Shown here: piece after piece, positions 55,877 to 62,984 of the stretch | Layout: each line of letters starts with the position of its first letter | Numbering within the stretch: the first letter of the stretch is position 1 | DNA from: an uncultured Caldisericota bacterium | GTDB taxonomy: Bacteria; Caldisericota; Caldisericia; Cryosericales; Cryosericaceae | Reading direction: 5' to 3' | Assembly (NCBI GenBank): GCA_903871855.1 | Contig: CAIQIK010000020.1 | Span: forward strand, 1 to 64,000 | DNA: 64,000 nucleotides | Made by a program: the position numbers and the translations under genes | Notes under the pieces: generated by a model | The model's database searches: none | What the model saw: the letters and a program-made list of their open reading frames with translations, nothing else | Told to the model about the DNA's origin: nothing

Positions 55877-57424
55877 ATGAGCAATGATGAGCGGTTTTCG
55901 GCCTTGCGGTCGAAAAGAGAGCAGATTGTTGCAGGTGGGGGAGTCGGTCGTGTCAAGAAACAGCACGAAGCCGGCAAGCTGACTGCACGCGAACGTATCG
56001 AGCTCCTGCTGGACCCGGGTTCATTTCAGGAAGAGAACGTTTTTGTGAGCCACCGAAACACCGGGTTCGGATTAGACAAGCAGGAATTGCCAGGCGATGG
56101 CGTGGTTACAGGCCACGGGTACGTCGACGGTCGCCTGGTCTTCGTCTACTCTCAGGATTTCACTGTCGCGGGGGGTTCACTCGGCGAGATGCACGCAGCC
56201 AAGATCGCTCATGTTCAGGACCTTGCTCTGAAGTTTGGAGCTCCCATTGTCAGCATCAGCGATTCCGGTGGAGCGCGTATCCAAGAGGGAATCGACTCAC
56301 TGAAGGGTTACGCCAGTATCTTCTACCGCAACACGATCAGCTCAGGAGTCATTCCCCAGATTTCCATGATAGCGGGCCCCTGTGCCGGTGGCGCCGTGTA
56401 CTCACCTGGTATCATGGATTTCGTCGTGATGACCGACCAGGCTCGCATGTTCATTACCGGCCCCAAAGTCATTCAGAGTGTGACGGGCGAGGAAGTCACT
56501 GACGAGGAGCTGGGAGGTCTCGCCGTGCACGCGGAGAAGAGTGGCAATGTTCACCTCGCGGCAGCTGATGACAAGGAGGCCATACGGCTGATCCGCGAGC
56601 TCCTGTCCTACCTGCCTGCGAACAACAGTGAAGATGCTCCTGCAGCACAGAGTGATGATCCCGTTGATCGAAGCACGGCAGAAATCGGCGACATCATCCC
56701 TGAGGAAGCGAACAAGCCATACGATGTGTGTAAGGTAATAAGAAGTCTAGCGGATGAAGGTGAGTTCTTTGAAATAGCCGGCGGTTTCGCAAAGTCGATC
56801 TGCGTTGGCTTTGCGCACATGGGCAGGCAAGTCGTGGGAGTGGTCGCCAATCAGTCCAGGTCGCTGGCAGGAGTCCTGAACATCGACAGTTCGGACAAGG
56901 CGGCCCGCTTCGTTCGATTCTGTGATGCGTTCAATATCCCATTGCTCACTCTGGTGGATGTTGGTGGATACCTTCCGGGCGTCGATCAGGAGTATGGGGG
57001 CATTATCCGGCACGGAGCCAAGCTTCTCTACGCCTTCTCGGAATGCACCGTGCCCAAGGTAACTGTTATCCTCCGTAAGGCATACGGCGGAGCGTACATC
57101 GCGATGTCGTGCCGGGATCTTGGCGCGGATTTCGTGTTTGCCCTTCCGTCAGCCGAGATCGCTGTGATGGGGGCAGATGGTGCCGCCCAGATCATTTTCT
57201 CGAAGGAGATCCGTGAGGCTGCAGATTCGGAGACCACCCGTCAGGAGCTCATTGCCGACTACAAGGAGAAGCTCTATAATCCTTATGTGGCCGGAGAGCG
57301 AGGTCTCGTCGATGACATTCTGGAGCCATCTCAGCTTAGAAGCCGCGTCATCCGCTCCTTTAGAGCCGCCGCAAACAAGCGCGAGGAACGACCGACACGC
57401 AAGCATGGGAACATCCCACTCTAG
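55877..57424 (+). CDS. mmdA: Carboxyltransferase alpha subunit of a biotin-dependent acyl-CoA decarboxylase (MmdA type)
   Basis: A 515-residue protein with the two crotonase-like halves of the acyl-CoA carboxyltransferase family. The N-terminal half has KQHEAGKLTARERIELLLDPGSF, SQDFTVAGGSLGEMHAAKI, SDSGGARIQEG and GPCAGGAVYSP. The C-terminal half has VANQSRSLAGVLNIDSSDKAARFVRFCDAF, LVDVGGYLPGVDQE and RKAYGGAYIAMSCRDLGAD. With the BCCP and membrane subunits downstream it moves CO2 from methylmalonyl-CoA (or a similar acyl-CoA) to biotin. GGAGGTAGT precedes ATG. Confidence 0.93.
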   Translation: MSNDERFSALRSKREQIVAGGGVGRVKKQHEAGKLTARERIELLLDPGSFQEENVFVSHRNTGFGLDKQELPGDGVVTGHGYVDGRLVFVYSQDFTVAGGSLGEMHAAKIAHVQDLALKFGAPIVSISDSGGARIQEGIDSLKGYASIFYRNTISSGVIPQISMIAGPCAGGAVYSPGIMDFVVMTDQARMFITGPKVIQSVTGEEVTDEELGGLAVHAEKSGNVHLAAADDKEAIRLIRELLSYLPANNSEDAPAAQSDDPVDRSTAEIGDIIPEEANKPYDVCKVIRSLADEGEFFEIAGGFAKSICVGFAHMGRQVVGVVANQSRSLAGVLNIDSSDKAARFVRFCDAFNIPLLTLVDVGGYLPGVDQEYGGIIRHGAKLLYAFSECTVPKVTVILRKAYGGAYIAMSCRDLGADFVFALPSAEIAVMGADGAAQIIFSKEIREAADSETTRQELIADYKEKLYNPYVAGERGLVDDILEPSQLRSRVIRSFRAAANKREERPTRKHGNIPL

Positions 57425-57435
57425 GAAGGATTATC

Positions 57436-57705
57436 ATGATTCATATGGATTTGCACGGACAGGACCTGACCGACGAGGAGTTGGCTGTTGTTGCAGGAGC
57501 AGCACTGGCTATGGCCGAGGAGAACGAACACCCCCCTTTCCTGTCTGAGTTGTCCAGTCTTGACGACGCCTCTGCGGCAGCGGTCCTGGCCGCTATGGCC
57601 GCTGTCGGAGTGTCGTTCGAGCAACAGGAACCGCCGTTGCCCGCTATCAACGCAGCATGGAGACGACCACCGTATGAACAATCAGTCAGGCCGCGCTGGC
57701 GCTGA
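57436..57705 (+). CDS. Small subunit of the decarboxylase, epsilon-like
   Basis: An 89-residue acidic, alanine-rich protein between the carboxyltransferase and biotin carrier genes. It has a helical stretch (LTDEELAVVAGAALAMAEE), a second (SAAAVLAAMAAVG) and a basic tail INAAWRRPPYEQSVRPRWR. It has no membrane helix. The pattern resembles the soluble C-terminal part of gamma/delta subunits (helix then WR-rich tail), as in the epsilon subunit of methylmalonyl-CoA decarboxylase. So the membrane helix (59415-59549) and soluble tail of the usual gamma/delta protein appear split into two genes. The assignment is by position and pattern. Confidence 0.6.
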   Translation: MIHMDLHGQDLTDEELAVVAGAALAMAEENEHPPFLSELSSLDDASAAAVLAAMAAVGVSFEQQEPPLPAINAAWRRPPYEQSVRPRWR

Positions 57706-57719
57706 CGGGAGGATGGATG

Positions 57720-58145
57720 ATGAAAAAGTACAGGATCACCGTAAATGGCAAGACGTTTGATGTCGATGTGGAAGAGGTAAGTGCGCAGAAATCCGAACAT
57801 TCGCCAGTGTCAGTTCCAGCGGCCGTTGCTCCTGCACCGGTTGTTGCTCCTGCTCCTGCGCCCAAGCCAGTGACGACGCAGGCGCGTGCCGTAGGCCCTG
57901 CAGCTGCAGGACCCGCCACCTCGACAGGTGGTGCGACAGCTATGAAGTCGCCGTTGCCCGGCAAGATTCTGAAAGTCATGGCGACACCAGGAAGCTCCTG
58001 GAAGAAGGGCGACATCCTGCTTATCATCGAGGCCATGAAAATGGAGAACGAGATTCTTGCTCCTCGTGATTGCACGGTCGAGGAAGTCGCCGTTGAGCCC
58101 AACCAGAGTGTCAAGACAGGGGATCTTCTGCTGAAGCTTGCCTGA
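57720..58145 (+). CDS. mmdC: Biotin carboxyl carrier protein subunit (MmdC type)
   Basis: A 141-residue biotin protein. A short N-terminal beta domain (KKYRITVNGKTFDVDVEEV) precedes an Ala/Pro-rich linker (about 30-72) and the biotinyl domain (75-141), with Lys107 in EAMKM as the biotin site. It shuttles CO2 between MmdA and MmdB. Three overlapping ATGs follow GGGAGG. ATG at 57720 is best spaced. Confidence 0.93.
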   Translation: MKKYRITVNGKTFDVDVEEVSAQKSEHSPVSVPAAVAPAPVVAPAPAPKPVTTQARAVGPAAAGPATSTGGATAMKSPLPGKILKVMATPGSSWKKGDILLIIEAMKMENEILAPRDCTVEEVAVEPNQSVKTGDLLLKLA

Positions 58146-58170
58146 GAGACAGTAGCCTGCTTGGTCGGAA

Positions 58171-58202
58171 CACTCCTCGAAGGTATTGGCTTACGAGGAG
58201 TG
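58171..58202 (+). terminator. Intercistronic hairpin between mmdC and mmdB
   Basis: Perfect 9-bp arms CACTCCTCG and CGAGGAGTG with a 14-nt loop and no T-run. It is directly followed by an internal promoter, so it may attenuate read-through from the first part of the operon. Confidence 0.55.
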
Positions 58203-58212
58203 ATCCACATTC

Positions 58213-58240
58213 TTGGAGAACTTGGTCAGTCTTGTACAAT
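58213..58240 (+). promoter_or_regulatory. Internal promoter for mmdB and the gamma subunit gene
   Basis: TTGGAG (58213-58218), a 16-bp spacer and TACAAT (58235-58240), 40 bp before mmdB. Confidence 0.5.
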
Positions 58241-58280
58241 GGCTACAGGAAGCACACTTCGAGGAAAAGTGGGGTAGCGT

Positions 58281-59405
58281 ATGACGGAATTGCTGCGTGG
58301 TATTGTCGGTATGTCAGACTGGCGCGTATGGGCGATGTTTGGTGTTGGTCTGGCACTTATTTGGCTCGCAGTGAAGAAGGAGTATGAGCCGAATCTTCTT
58401 CTGCCCATGGGGTTTGGCTGTCTGCTGGCCAATATCCCGTTTTCGTCGGCGGTCGGTGGTGGCTTCTTGGACGTGTTGTTCAAGGGCGGTATCACGAATG
58501 AGCTCTTCCCTATCCTTATCTTCATCGGCGTAGGAGCAATGATCGATTTCGGTCCACTCCTGCAGGATCCCGAGATGTTGTTCTTTGGAGCGGCAGCACA
58601 ATTCGGGATCTTCTTCACGATGATGCTGGCTCTGCTGGTCGGGCGTATCCCCGGCGTCATGGGTATTCCAGGCCTCAGAGAGGCTGCTGCGATTGGAATC
58701 ATCGGGGCAGCCGACGGACCGACATCGATCTACGTTGCTACGCGGTTTGCTCCGGGATTGCTGGCACCGATCACCGTGGCTGCCTATTCATATATGTCAC
58801 TTGTGCCAATCATTCAGCCACCAGTCATTCGGGCGCTCACGACTCGCGAAGAGCGCATGATTCATATGGAGAACCCTGAACGCGAAGTCTCGAAGAACGT
58901 GAAAGTCATCTTTCCAATTGCTGTCACGCTCATCGCCGGCATCATAGCACCCATGTCTGTGGCCCTCATCGGCAGTCTCATGTTCGGCAACTTGCTGCGC
59001 GAGTCCGGGGTAACGGAGCGTCTCTCCAAGACCGCCCAGAACGAGCTTTCCAGCTTGGTGACCATCCTGCTGGGCATTGCGATTGGGTCATCTATGGGGG
59101 GGAAGCAATTCCTGAATCCGACGACGCTCCTGATCATCGCGATGGGCCTCGTTGCCTTCGTGTTCGACACGGCGGGCGGAGTGCTCTTCGCGAAGTTGAT
59201 CAACCTGTTCCGAAAACGAAAAATCAACCCGATGATCGGCGCGTGTGGCATATCGGCGTTCCCGATGTCTGCTCGCGTCATTCAGAAAATGGCGCAGCAG
59301 GAAGATGGAGGTAACTTCATCATTATGCATGCCGTTGGCGCCAATGTGGCAGGGCAGATCGCCTCCATTATCGCAGGAGGGCTGATCCTGGCTTTGGTAC
59401 GATAG
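58281..59405 (+). CDS. mmdB: Na+-pumping decarboxylase beta subunit (MmdB/OadB)
   Basis: A 374-residue membrane protein with about nine to eleven helices. Family landmarks are FPILIFIGVGAMIDFGPLL, the central AADGPTSIYVATRFAP (family D-G-P-T region with the Asp used in Na+ translocation), AAYSYMSLVPIIQPPV and the C-terminal GACGISAFPMSARVIQKMAQQED followed by HAVGANVAGQIASIIAGG. It decarboxylates carboxybiotin and exports Na+. It links acyl-CoA decarboxylation to the sodium gradient. Confidence 0.95.
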   Translation: MTELLRGIVGMSDWRVWAMFGVGLALIWLAVKKEYEPNLLLPMGFGCLLANIPFSSAVGGGFLDVLFKGGITNELFPILIFIGVGAMIDFGPLLQDPEMLFFGAAAQFGIFFTMMLALLVGRIPGVMGIPGLREAAAIGIIGAADGPTSIYVATRFAPGLLAPITVAAYSYMSLVPIIQPPVIRALTTREERMIHMENPEREVSKNVKVIFPIAVTLIAGIIAPMSVALIGSLMFGNLLRESGVTERLSKTAQNELSSLVTILLGIAIGSSMGGKQFLNPTTLLIIAMGLVAFVFDTAGGVLFAKLINLFRKRKINPMIGACGISAFPMSARVIQKMAQQEDGGNFIIMHAVGANVAGQIASIIAGGLILALVR

Positions 59406-59414
59406 GAGGGGACC

Positions 59415-59549
59415 ATGGATCCTGTTATTGCTGAAGGTCTGCGCGTAAGCGGACTGAGCTATGTCCTCATCTTTGTCGTACTGGGAATCTTCTACGGTCT
59501 CGTTAAGCTTCTGTTGAGGATACTCCCTCGAAGGGACGATTTGGCATAG
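59415..59549 (+). CDS. Na+-pump decarboxylase gamma-type membrane subunit (OadG-like)
   Basis: A 44-residue gene nine bases after mmdB, with AGGAGGGGACC before the ATG. The product is MDPVIAEGLRVSGLSYVLIF followed by VVLGIFYGLVKLLLRILP and RRDDLA: one membrane helix with a basic cytoplasmic end. This matches the N-terminal membrane segment of OadG/MmdD, where EGL..SG...V...L...Y is the usual pattern. The soluble tail that normally follows seems to be encoded separately at 57436-57705. Together they would supply the small subunits that hold the decarboxylase together. Confidence 0.78.
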   Translation: MDPVIAEGLRVSGLSYVLIFVVLGIFYGLVKLLLRILPRRDDLA

Positions 59550-59556
59550 CCGGTAC

Positions 59557-59585
59557 CACAAGTTTCCGCCGGTAACGGACTTGTG
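59557..59585 (+). terminator. Hairpin at the end of the decarboxylase operon
   Basis: Perfect 7-bp arms CACAAGT and ACTTGTG with an inner CCG/CGG pairing, eight bases after the gamma gene stop. There is no T-run. Confidence 0.45.
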
Positions 59586-59597
59586 AAGGAGGCTGAA

Positions 59598-59651
59598 GTG
59601 AAGAAGCTTCGGATGATCCTTGCCTTCATCATGACAGTGACGATTTCTTAG
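59598..59651 (+). other. 17-codon micro-ORF with a good ribosome site (leader peptide or gene stub)
   Basis: GTG at 59598 follows GAAGGAGGCTGAA. It encodes a basic-hydrophobic peptide (KKLRMILAFIMTVTIS) that reads like the start of a signal peptide and ends at TAG 59649-59651. It could be the stub of a deleted exported-protein gene. The rest of the gap 59550-59857 holds the por promoter and leader. Confidence 0.3.
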
Positions 59652-59658
59652 TATCCCG

Positions 59659-59687
59659 TTGCTTTTTGCCCCCACGCATTCTATAAT
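59659..59687 (+). promoter_or_regulatory. Promoter of the porGDAB operon
   Basis: TTGCTT (59659-59664), a 17-bp spacer and a perfect TATAAT (59682-59687). It leaves a leader of about 165 nt before porG. Confidence 0.72.
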
Positions 59688-59727
59688 GTCAACGCGGGAA
59701 GGGCAGGTATGTGTCGTTTGACATTAT

Positions 59728-59801
59728 GCGCTTCTGGTCAGATCTGTTTTGTATAGCTGTCTCCAGAAGCGCTTCTGCAAGCTTTGCAGGGCATTCTGCC
59801 C
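59728..59801 (+). promoter_or_regulatory. Structured 5' leader of the por operon
   Basis: A perfect 10-bp inverted repeat GCGCTTCTGG (59728-59737) and CCAGAAGCGC (59763-59772) is followed by CTGCAA-GCT-TTGCAG (59775-59789) and GGGC-ATTCT-GCCC (59789-59801). Three successive hairpins lie between promoter and porG. I cannot match them to a known riboswitch class. Confidence 0.5.
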
Positions 59802-59857
59802 GAAAGCATGCCATGGAACTACGAACCTGCGGTCGAGGTCGGGAAAGAGGAGGAGAA

Positions 59858-60424
59858 ATGAAGGAAGTCTACGAAGTCAGAATGCATGGCAGAGCAGGCC
59901 AAGGAGCCAAATCGGGGTCCCAGTTGCTGGCTGAGGCAGCGTTCAGGGAGGGCAAGTATATTCAGTCTTTCCCCGAGTACGGGTCTGAGCGTCGTGGGGC
60001 TCCGACGGTCTCGTATACCAAGATTGCCGACCAGGTACTCAGGAGCCATGAACCAATTGTCAACCCTGATGTCGTTATGGTGCTCGATTTCGGCATCATG
60101 CGCTCTATCCCCGTTGCTGCTGGGTTGCCAGACACCGGCATCCTCATCGTCAACACCAAGGTCTGCTCTGCTGAGATCAAGAAGCTGGCGCAGTTCAACG
60201 GCACGTTGTACGGTGTCGACGCCACCGGTATTTCCCTGGAACTGCTGGGCATGGACACGCCGAACGTGCCAATGCTCGGGGCGCTCGTGAAGTTAACCGG
60301 CATTGTCAAGATGGAGTCGCTGGAAGCTGTCTTGCGCGAGCACTTTCTGCCAAAGATAGGCGAAGAGAAAGTTCAGAAGAATATCAGTATGCTCCGCAAG
60401 GGCTATCAGGAGGTGTTCAAATGA
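59858..60424 (+). CDS. porG: 2-oxoacid (pyruvate):ferredoxin oxidoreductase gamma subunit
   Basis: A 188-residue subunit, domain III of the PFOR family: VRMHGRAGQGAKSGSQLLAEAA near the N-terminus, FPEYGSERRGAPTVSYTKIA and VVMVLDFGIM. It contributes to CoA-dependent pyruvate oxidation to acetyl-CoA, CO2 and reduced ferredoxin. The frame extends upstream to 59711 but GAGGAGGAGAA marks the ATG at 59858. It overlaps porD by four bases. The gene order gamma-delta-alpha-beta is the standard four-subunit form. Confidence 0.94.
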   Translation: MKEVYEVRMHGRAGQGAKSGSQLLAEAAFREGKYIQSFPEYGSERRGAPTVSYTKIADQVLRSHEPIVNPDVVMVLDFGIMRSIPVAAGLPDTGILIVNTKVCSAEIKKLAQFNGTLYGVDATGISLELLGMDTPNVPMLGALVKLTGIVKMESLEAVLREHFLPKIGEEKVQKNISMLRKGYQEVFK

Positions 60425-60771
60425 GCGAAAGAAAGACATGGCAGGAAGTTGAGCTTGGCGTGGAGCTGCCGGCGGCTACATCGCTCGGTTACAAGACCGG
60501 TGGTTGGCGTGTTCTCCGTCCTGTCTGGAACGCTTCTGAGTGTATTCATTGCATGATCTGTGTGGGCTACTGTCCCGATATGGCTATTCCTGTCGTCAAG
60601 AGCGAGGAAGGAGTCACTGGTAAGGGTGGAAGGGTATTCAAAGGAGCCGTACGATTGGAGACAAACCTAAACTATTGCAAGGGATGTGGTATCTGCGCCC
60701 ATGAGTGTCCGTCCAAGTGTCTCAGCATGGTTCGCGAAGAAGAGGCAGAGCAGGCCTCTTGCAAGTTGTAG
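60421..60771 (+). CDS. porD: 2-oxoacid:ferredoxin oxidoreductase delta (ferredoxin) subunit
   Basis: A 116-residue 2x[4Fe-4S] ferredoxin subunit. The cluster motifs are CIHCMICVGYCPD and CKGCGICAHECPS. The N-terminal 35 residues carry the family segment YKTGGWRVLRPVWN. It takes electrons from the TPP site to external ferredoxin. ATGA overlap with porG. Confidence 0.95.
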   Translation: MSERKTWQEVELGVELPAATSLGYKTGGWRVLRPVWNASECIHCMICVGYCPDMAIPVVKSEEGVTGKGGRVFKGAVRLETNLNYCKGCGICAHECPSKCLSMVREEEAEQASCKL

Positions 60772-60785
60772 AGGAGGGGGCAGGT

Positions 60786-61955
60786 ATGGGAGTCAGGAAA
60801 GCAATTACCGGTGCTGAGGCAGCTGCGGAGGCGATGCGACAGATCAACCCCGATGTCGTCGTAGCCTATCCGATCACGCCCCAGACGCCAATCGTGGAGC
60901 AGTTTGCGAAGTATGTTGCAGACGGAATTGTCGATACGGAGATGGTGCCCGTCGAGTCAGAGCACTCTGCCATGTCGGCAACCGTGGGCGCAGAGGCAGC
61001 AGGCGCTCGGGCAATGTCAGCGACGTCGTCGCAAGGGCTTGCGCTCATGTGGGAGATTGTAGCAGCCACGCCGGGACTGCGGTTGCCGGTCGTCATCTCA
61101 CTTGTCAACCGGGCGCTGTCTGCACCGATCAATATCCACTGTGATCATTCGGATGTCATGGGCGTTACAACTCTCGGCTGGATTCAGATCTTCAGTGAGA
61201 ATGCGCAAGAAGTCTACGAGAACCTGCTGCTTGCCATCCGTGTCGCCGAAGACACGAGGGTACAGCTACCGGCAATGGTGAATCAGGATGGGTTCATTAC
61301 CAGTCATGCTGTCGAGCCGGTCGAAATCTTCGATGACGCTCTCGTTCGGAAGTTTGTCGGCGTGCGGTCCTTGAACCGTGCTCTGCTGGATGTCGAACAT
61401 CCGAAGAGCGTCGGACCGTTGGTCCTCCCGGACTACTATTTCGAGTTCAAGCGCGCTCAGGAACAGGCAATGAGCAAGGTGTTCGAAGTCTATCGTGAAG
61501 TCGGTACAGAGCTCTCAGCCATCACCGGCAAACAGTACCCGTTCTTCGAGACCTATCGTACCGACGATGCAGAAGCTGTCGTCGTTGTCCTCAATTCGGC
61601 TGCTGGCACCGCGAAGGTTGCTGTCGACGCCGTTCGTGCACAGGGCAAGAAGGTCGGGATGCTCAAGCCGATTCTCTTCCGGCCATTCCCATACAGTGAA
61701 GTCCGGGATGCACTCCGTCACGTTCCCGTCGTCGGCATTCTCGATCGATCGATGGATTTTGGTGCTTATGCTCCGGTCTACTCCGAGTTCCGCAATGCGC
61801 TGTGGGAACTGGACAAGAAGCCGGCGACACAGAGCTATATCTATGGCCTGGGTGGTCGCGACATCATGACCACCGAGATCGAAGCCGTTTTCGAGGAACT
61901 GCTGTCCGGCAACCTCGACCCGGAGCATCAGCGGTACATAGGACTGAGGGGGTAG
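60786..61955 (+). CDS. porA: 2-oxoacid:ferredoxin oxidoreductase alpha subunit
   Basis: A 389-residue subunit with domains I and II of PFOR. AYPITPQTPIVEQF lies near residue 30, VESEHSAMSATVGAEAAGARAMSATSSQGLALM follows, and later ALSAPINIHCDHSDVMG. The strict form of this loop is seen in pyruvate enzymes, but other 2-oxoacids cannot be excluded. GAGGAGGGGGCAGGT precedes ATG at 60786. The longer frame into porD is not needed. Confidence 0.94.
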   Translation: MGVRKAITGAEAAAEAMRQINPDVVVAYPITPQTPIVEQFAKYVADGIVDTEMVPVESEHSAMSATVGAEAAGARAMSATSSQGLALMWEIVAATPGLRLPVVISLVNRALSAPINIHCDHSDVMGVTTLGWIQIFSENAQEVYENLLLAIRVAEDTRVQLPAMVNQDGFITSHAVEPVEIFDDALVRKFVGVRSLNRALLDVEHPKSVGPLVLPDYYFEFKRAQEQAMSKVFEVYREVGTELSAITGKQYPFFETYRTDDAEAVVVVLNSAAGTAKVAVDAVRAQGKKVGMLKPILFRPFPYSEVRDALRHVPVVGILDRSMDFGAYAPVYSEFRNALWELDKKPATQSYIYGLGGRDIMTTEIEAVFEELLSGNLDPEHQRYIGLRG

Positions 61956-61960
61956 TTGGG

Positions 61961-62905
61961 ATGCCTACACTTCAAGAAATTGCACTCAAGACGGCTGGAG
62001 TGGATGCACGTATCGTTTCCGGTCACCGCATGTGTGCTGGCTGCGGCATTGGCGCTGTCATCAAGAACGTTCTTGCGGCGTCGGACAAACCGGTCATTGT
62101 GCTCAACGCGACAGGGTGCCTTGAGGTTGTAACGACGATCTATCCATTCACGGCGTGGAACACTCCGTGGATGCACCTGACGTTTGAGAATGCTGCTGCG
62201 GTGGCTGCGGGAGTCGAGTCTGCATACAAGTCGCTCAAGCGCCGCGGCAGGATCGAAAGCGATATTAACATCCTTGCGGTCGGCGGCGACGGTGGCACCT
62301 ACGACATAGGATTCCAGGCTCTGTCCGGAGCGCTTGAGCGCAAGCACAACTTCATGTACCTTGTCTACGACAATGAGGGGTACATGAACACTGGTAACCA
62401 GCGCAGCGGTGCAACTCCGTTCGGCGCTAGCACGACGACTGTTCCAGCGGGAAAGTTCAGCTTCGGCAAGCCGCAGTGGCGAAAGAACCTCGTGGAGATT
62501 GCAGCAGCTCACCGCATCCCCTATGTTGGCCAGGCAGCAGTTCACAACACACTGGACCTGTACAAGAAGGCGCAGAAGGGTTTCAATGCTGATGGTCCGG
62601 CCGTTCTTGCCGTTCTGCAGCCCTGCACAACCAACTGGTCTTTTGATCCTGCGCTCACCATGCAATACTCCAAGCTGGCTGTCGAGACCAACTTCTGGCC
62701 ACTGTACGAGATCGAGAGCGGTGTCGTACATATCAATACCAAGCCCTCCAACCGCAAACCGATCGAGGAGTTTCTTAAGGGTCAGAGCCGCTTCAAGCAT
62801 CTGTTCCGGGCAGGTAACGAACACATCATTGCCGAGATGCAGAAGATGATCGACGATGAGTGGGCTCGCCTGCTCAAGATCGAGGAGTCTGGCATCCAGT
62901 TCTGA
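61961..62905 (+). CDS. porB: 2-oxoacid:ferredoxin oxidoreductase beta (TPP-binding) subunit
   Basis: A 314-residue subunit. Cluster cysteines lie in HRMCAGCGIG, ATGCLEV and LQPCTTNW. The thiamine-diphosphate motif is VGGDGGTYDIGFQALSGALER through VYDNEGYMNTGNQRSG. Ala/Ser and Thr residues after that motif (GATPFGASTTT) agree with pyruvate enzymes. It completes porGDAB. Pyruvate from pyk and amino acids is the likely substrate. Confidence 0.95.
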   Translation: MPTLQEIALKTAGVDARIVSGHRMCAGCGIGAVIKNVLAASDKPVIVLNATGCLEVVTTIYPFTAWNTPWMHLTFENAAAVAAGVESAYKSLKRRGRIESDINILAVGGDGGTYDIGFQALSGALERKHNFMYLVYDNEGYMNTGNQRSGATPFGASTTTVPAGKFSFGKPQWRKNLVEIAAAHRIPYVGQAAVHNTLDLYKKAQKGFNADGPAVLAVLQPCTTNWSFDPALTMQYSKLAVETNFWPLYEIESGVVHINTKPSNRKPIEEFLKGQSRFKHLFRAGNEHIIAEMQKMIDDEWARLLKIEESGIQF

Positions 62906-62932
62906 ACCGCCTGAGTCTCACGTTGTATTCGT

Positions 62933-62962
62933 CAGCCCACCGGCTACAATGGCGGTGGGCTG
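62933..62962 (+). terminator. Hairpin after porB
   Basis: Perfect 10-bp arms CAGCCCACCG and CGGTGGGCTG with a 10-nt loop, followed by ATTGCG. It has no T-run, so read-through into the next gene is possible. Confidence 0.6.
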
Positions 62963-62984
62963 ATTGCGTCAGAGGAGTAACTCA

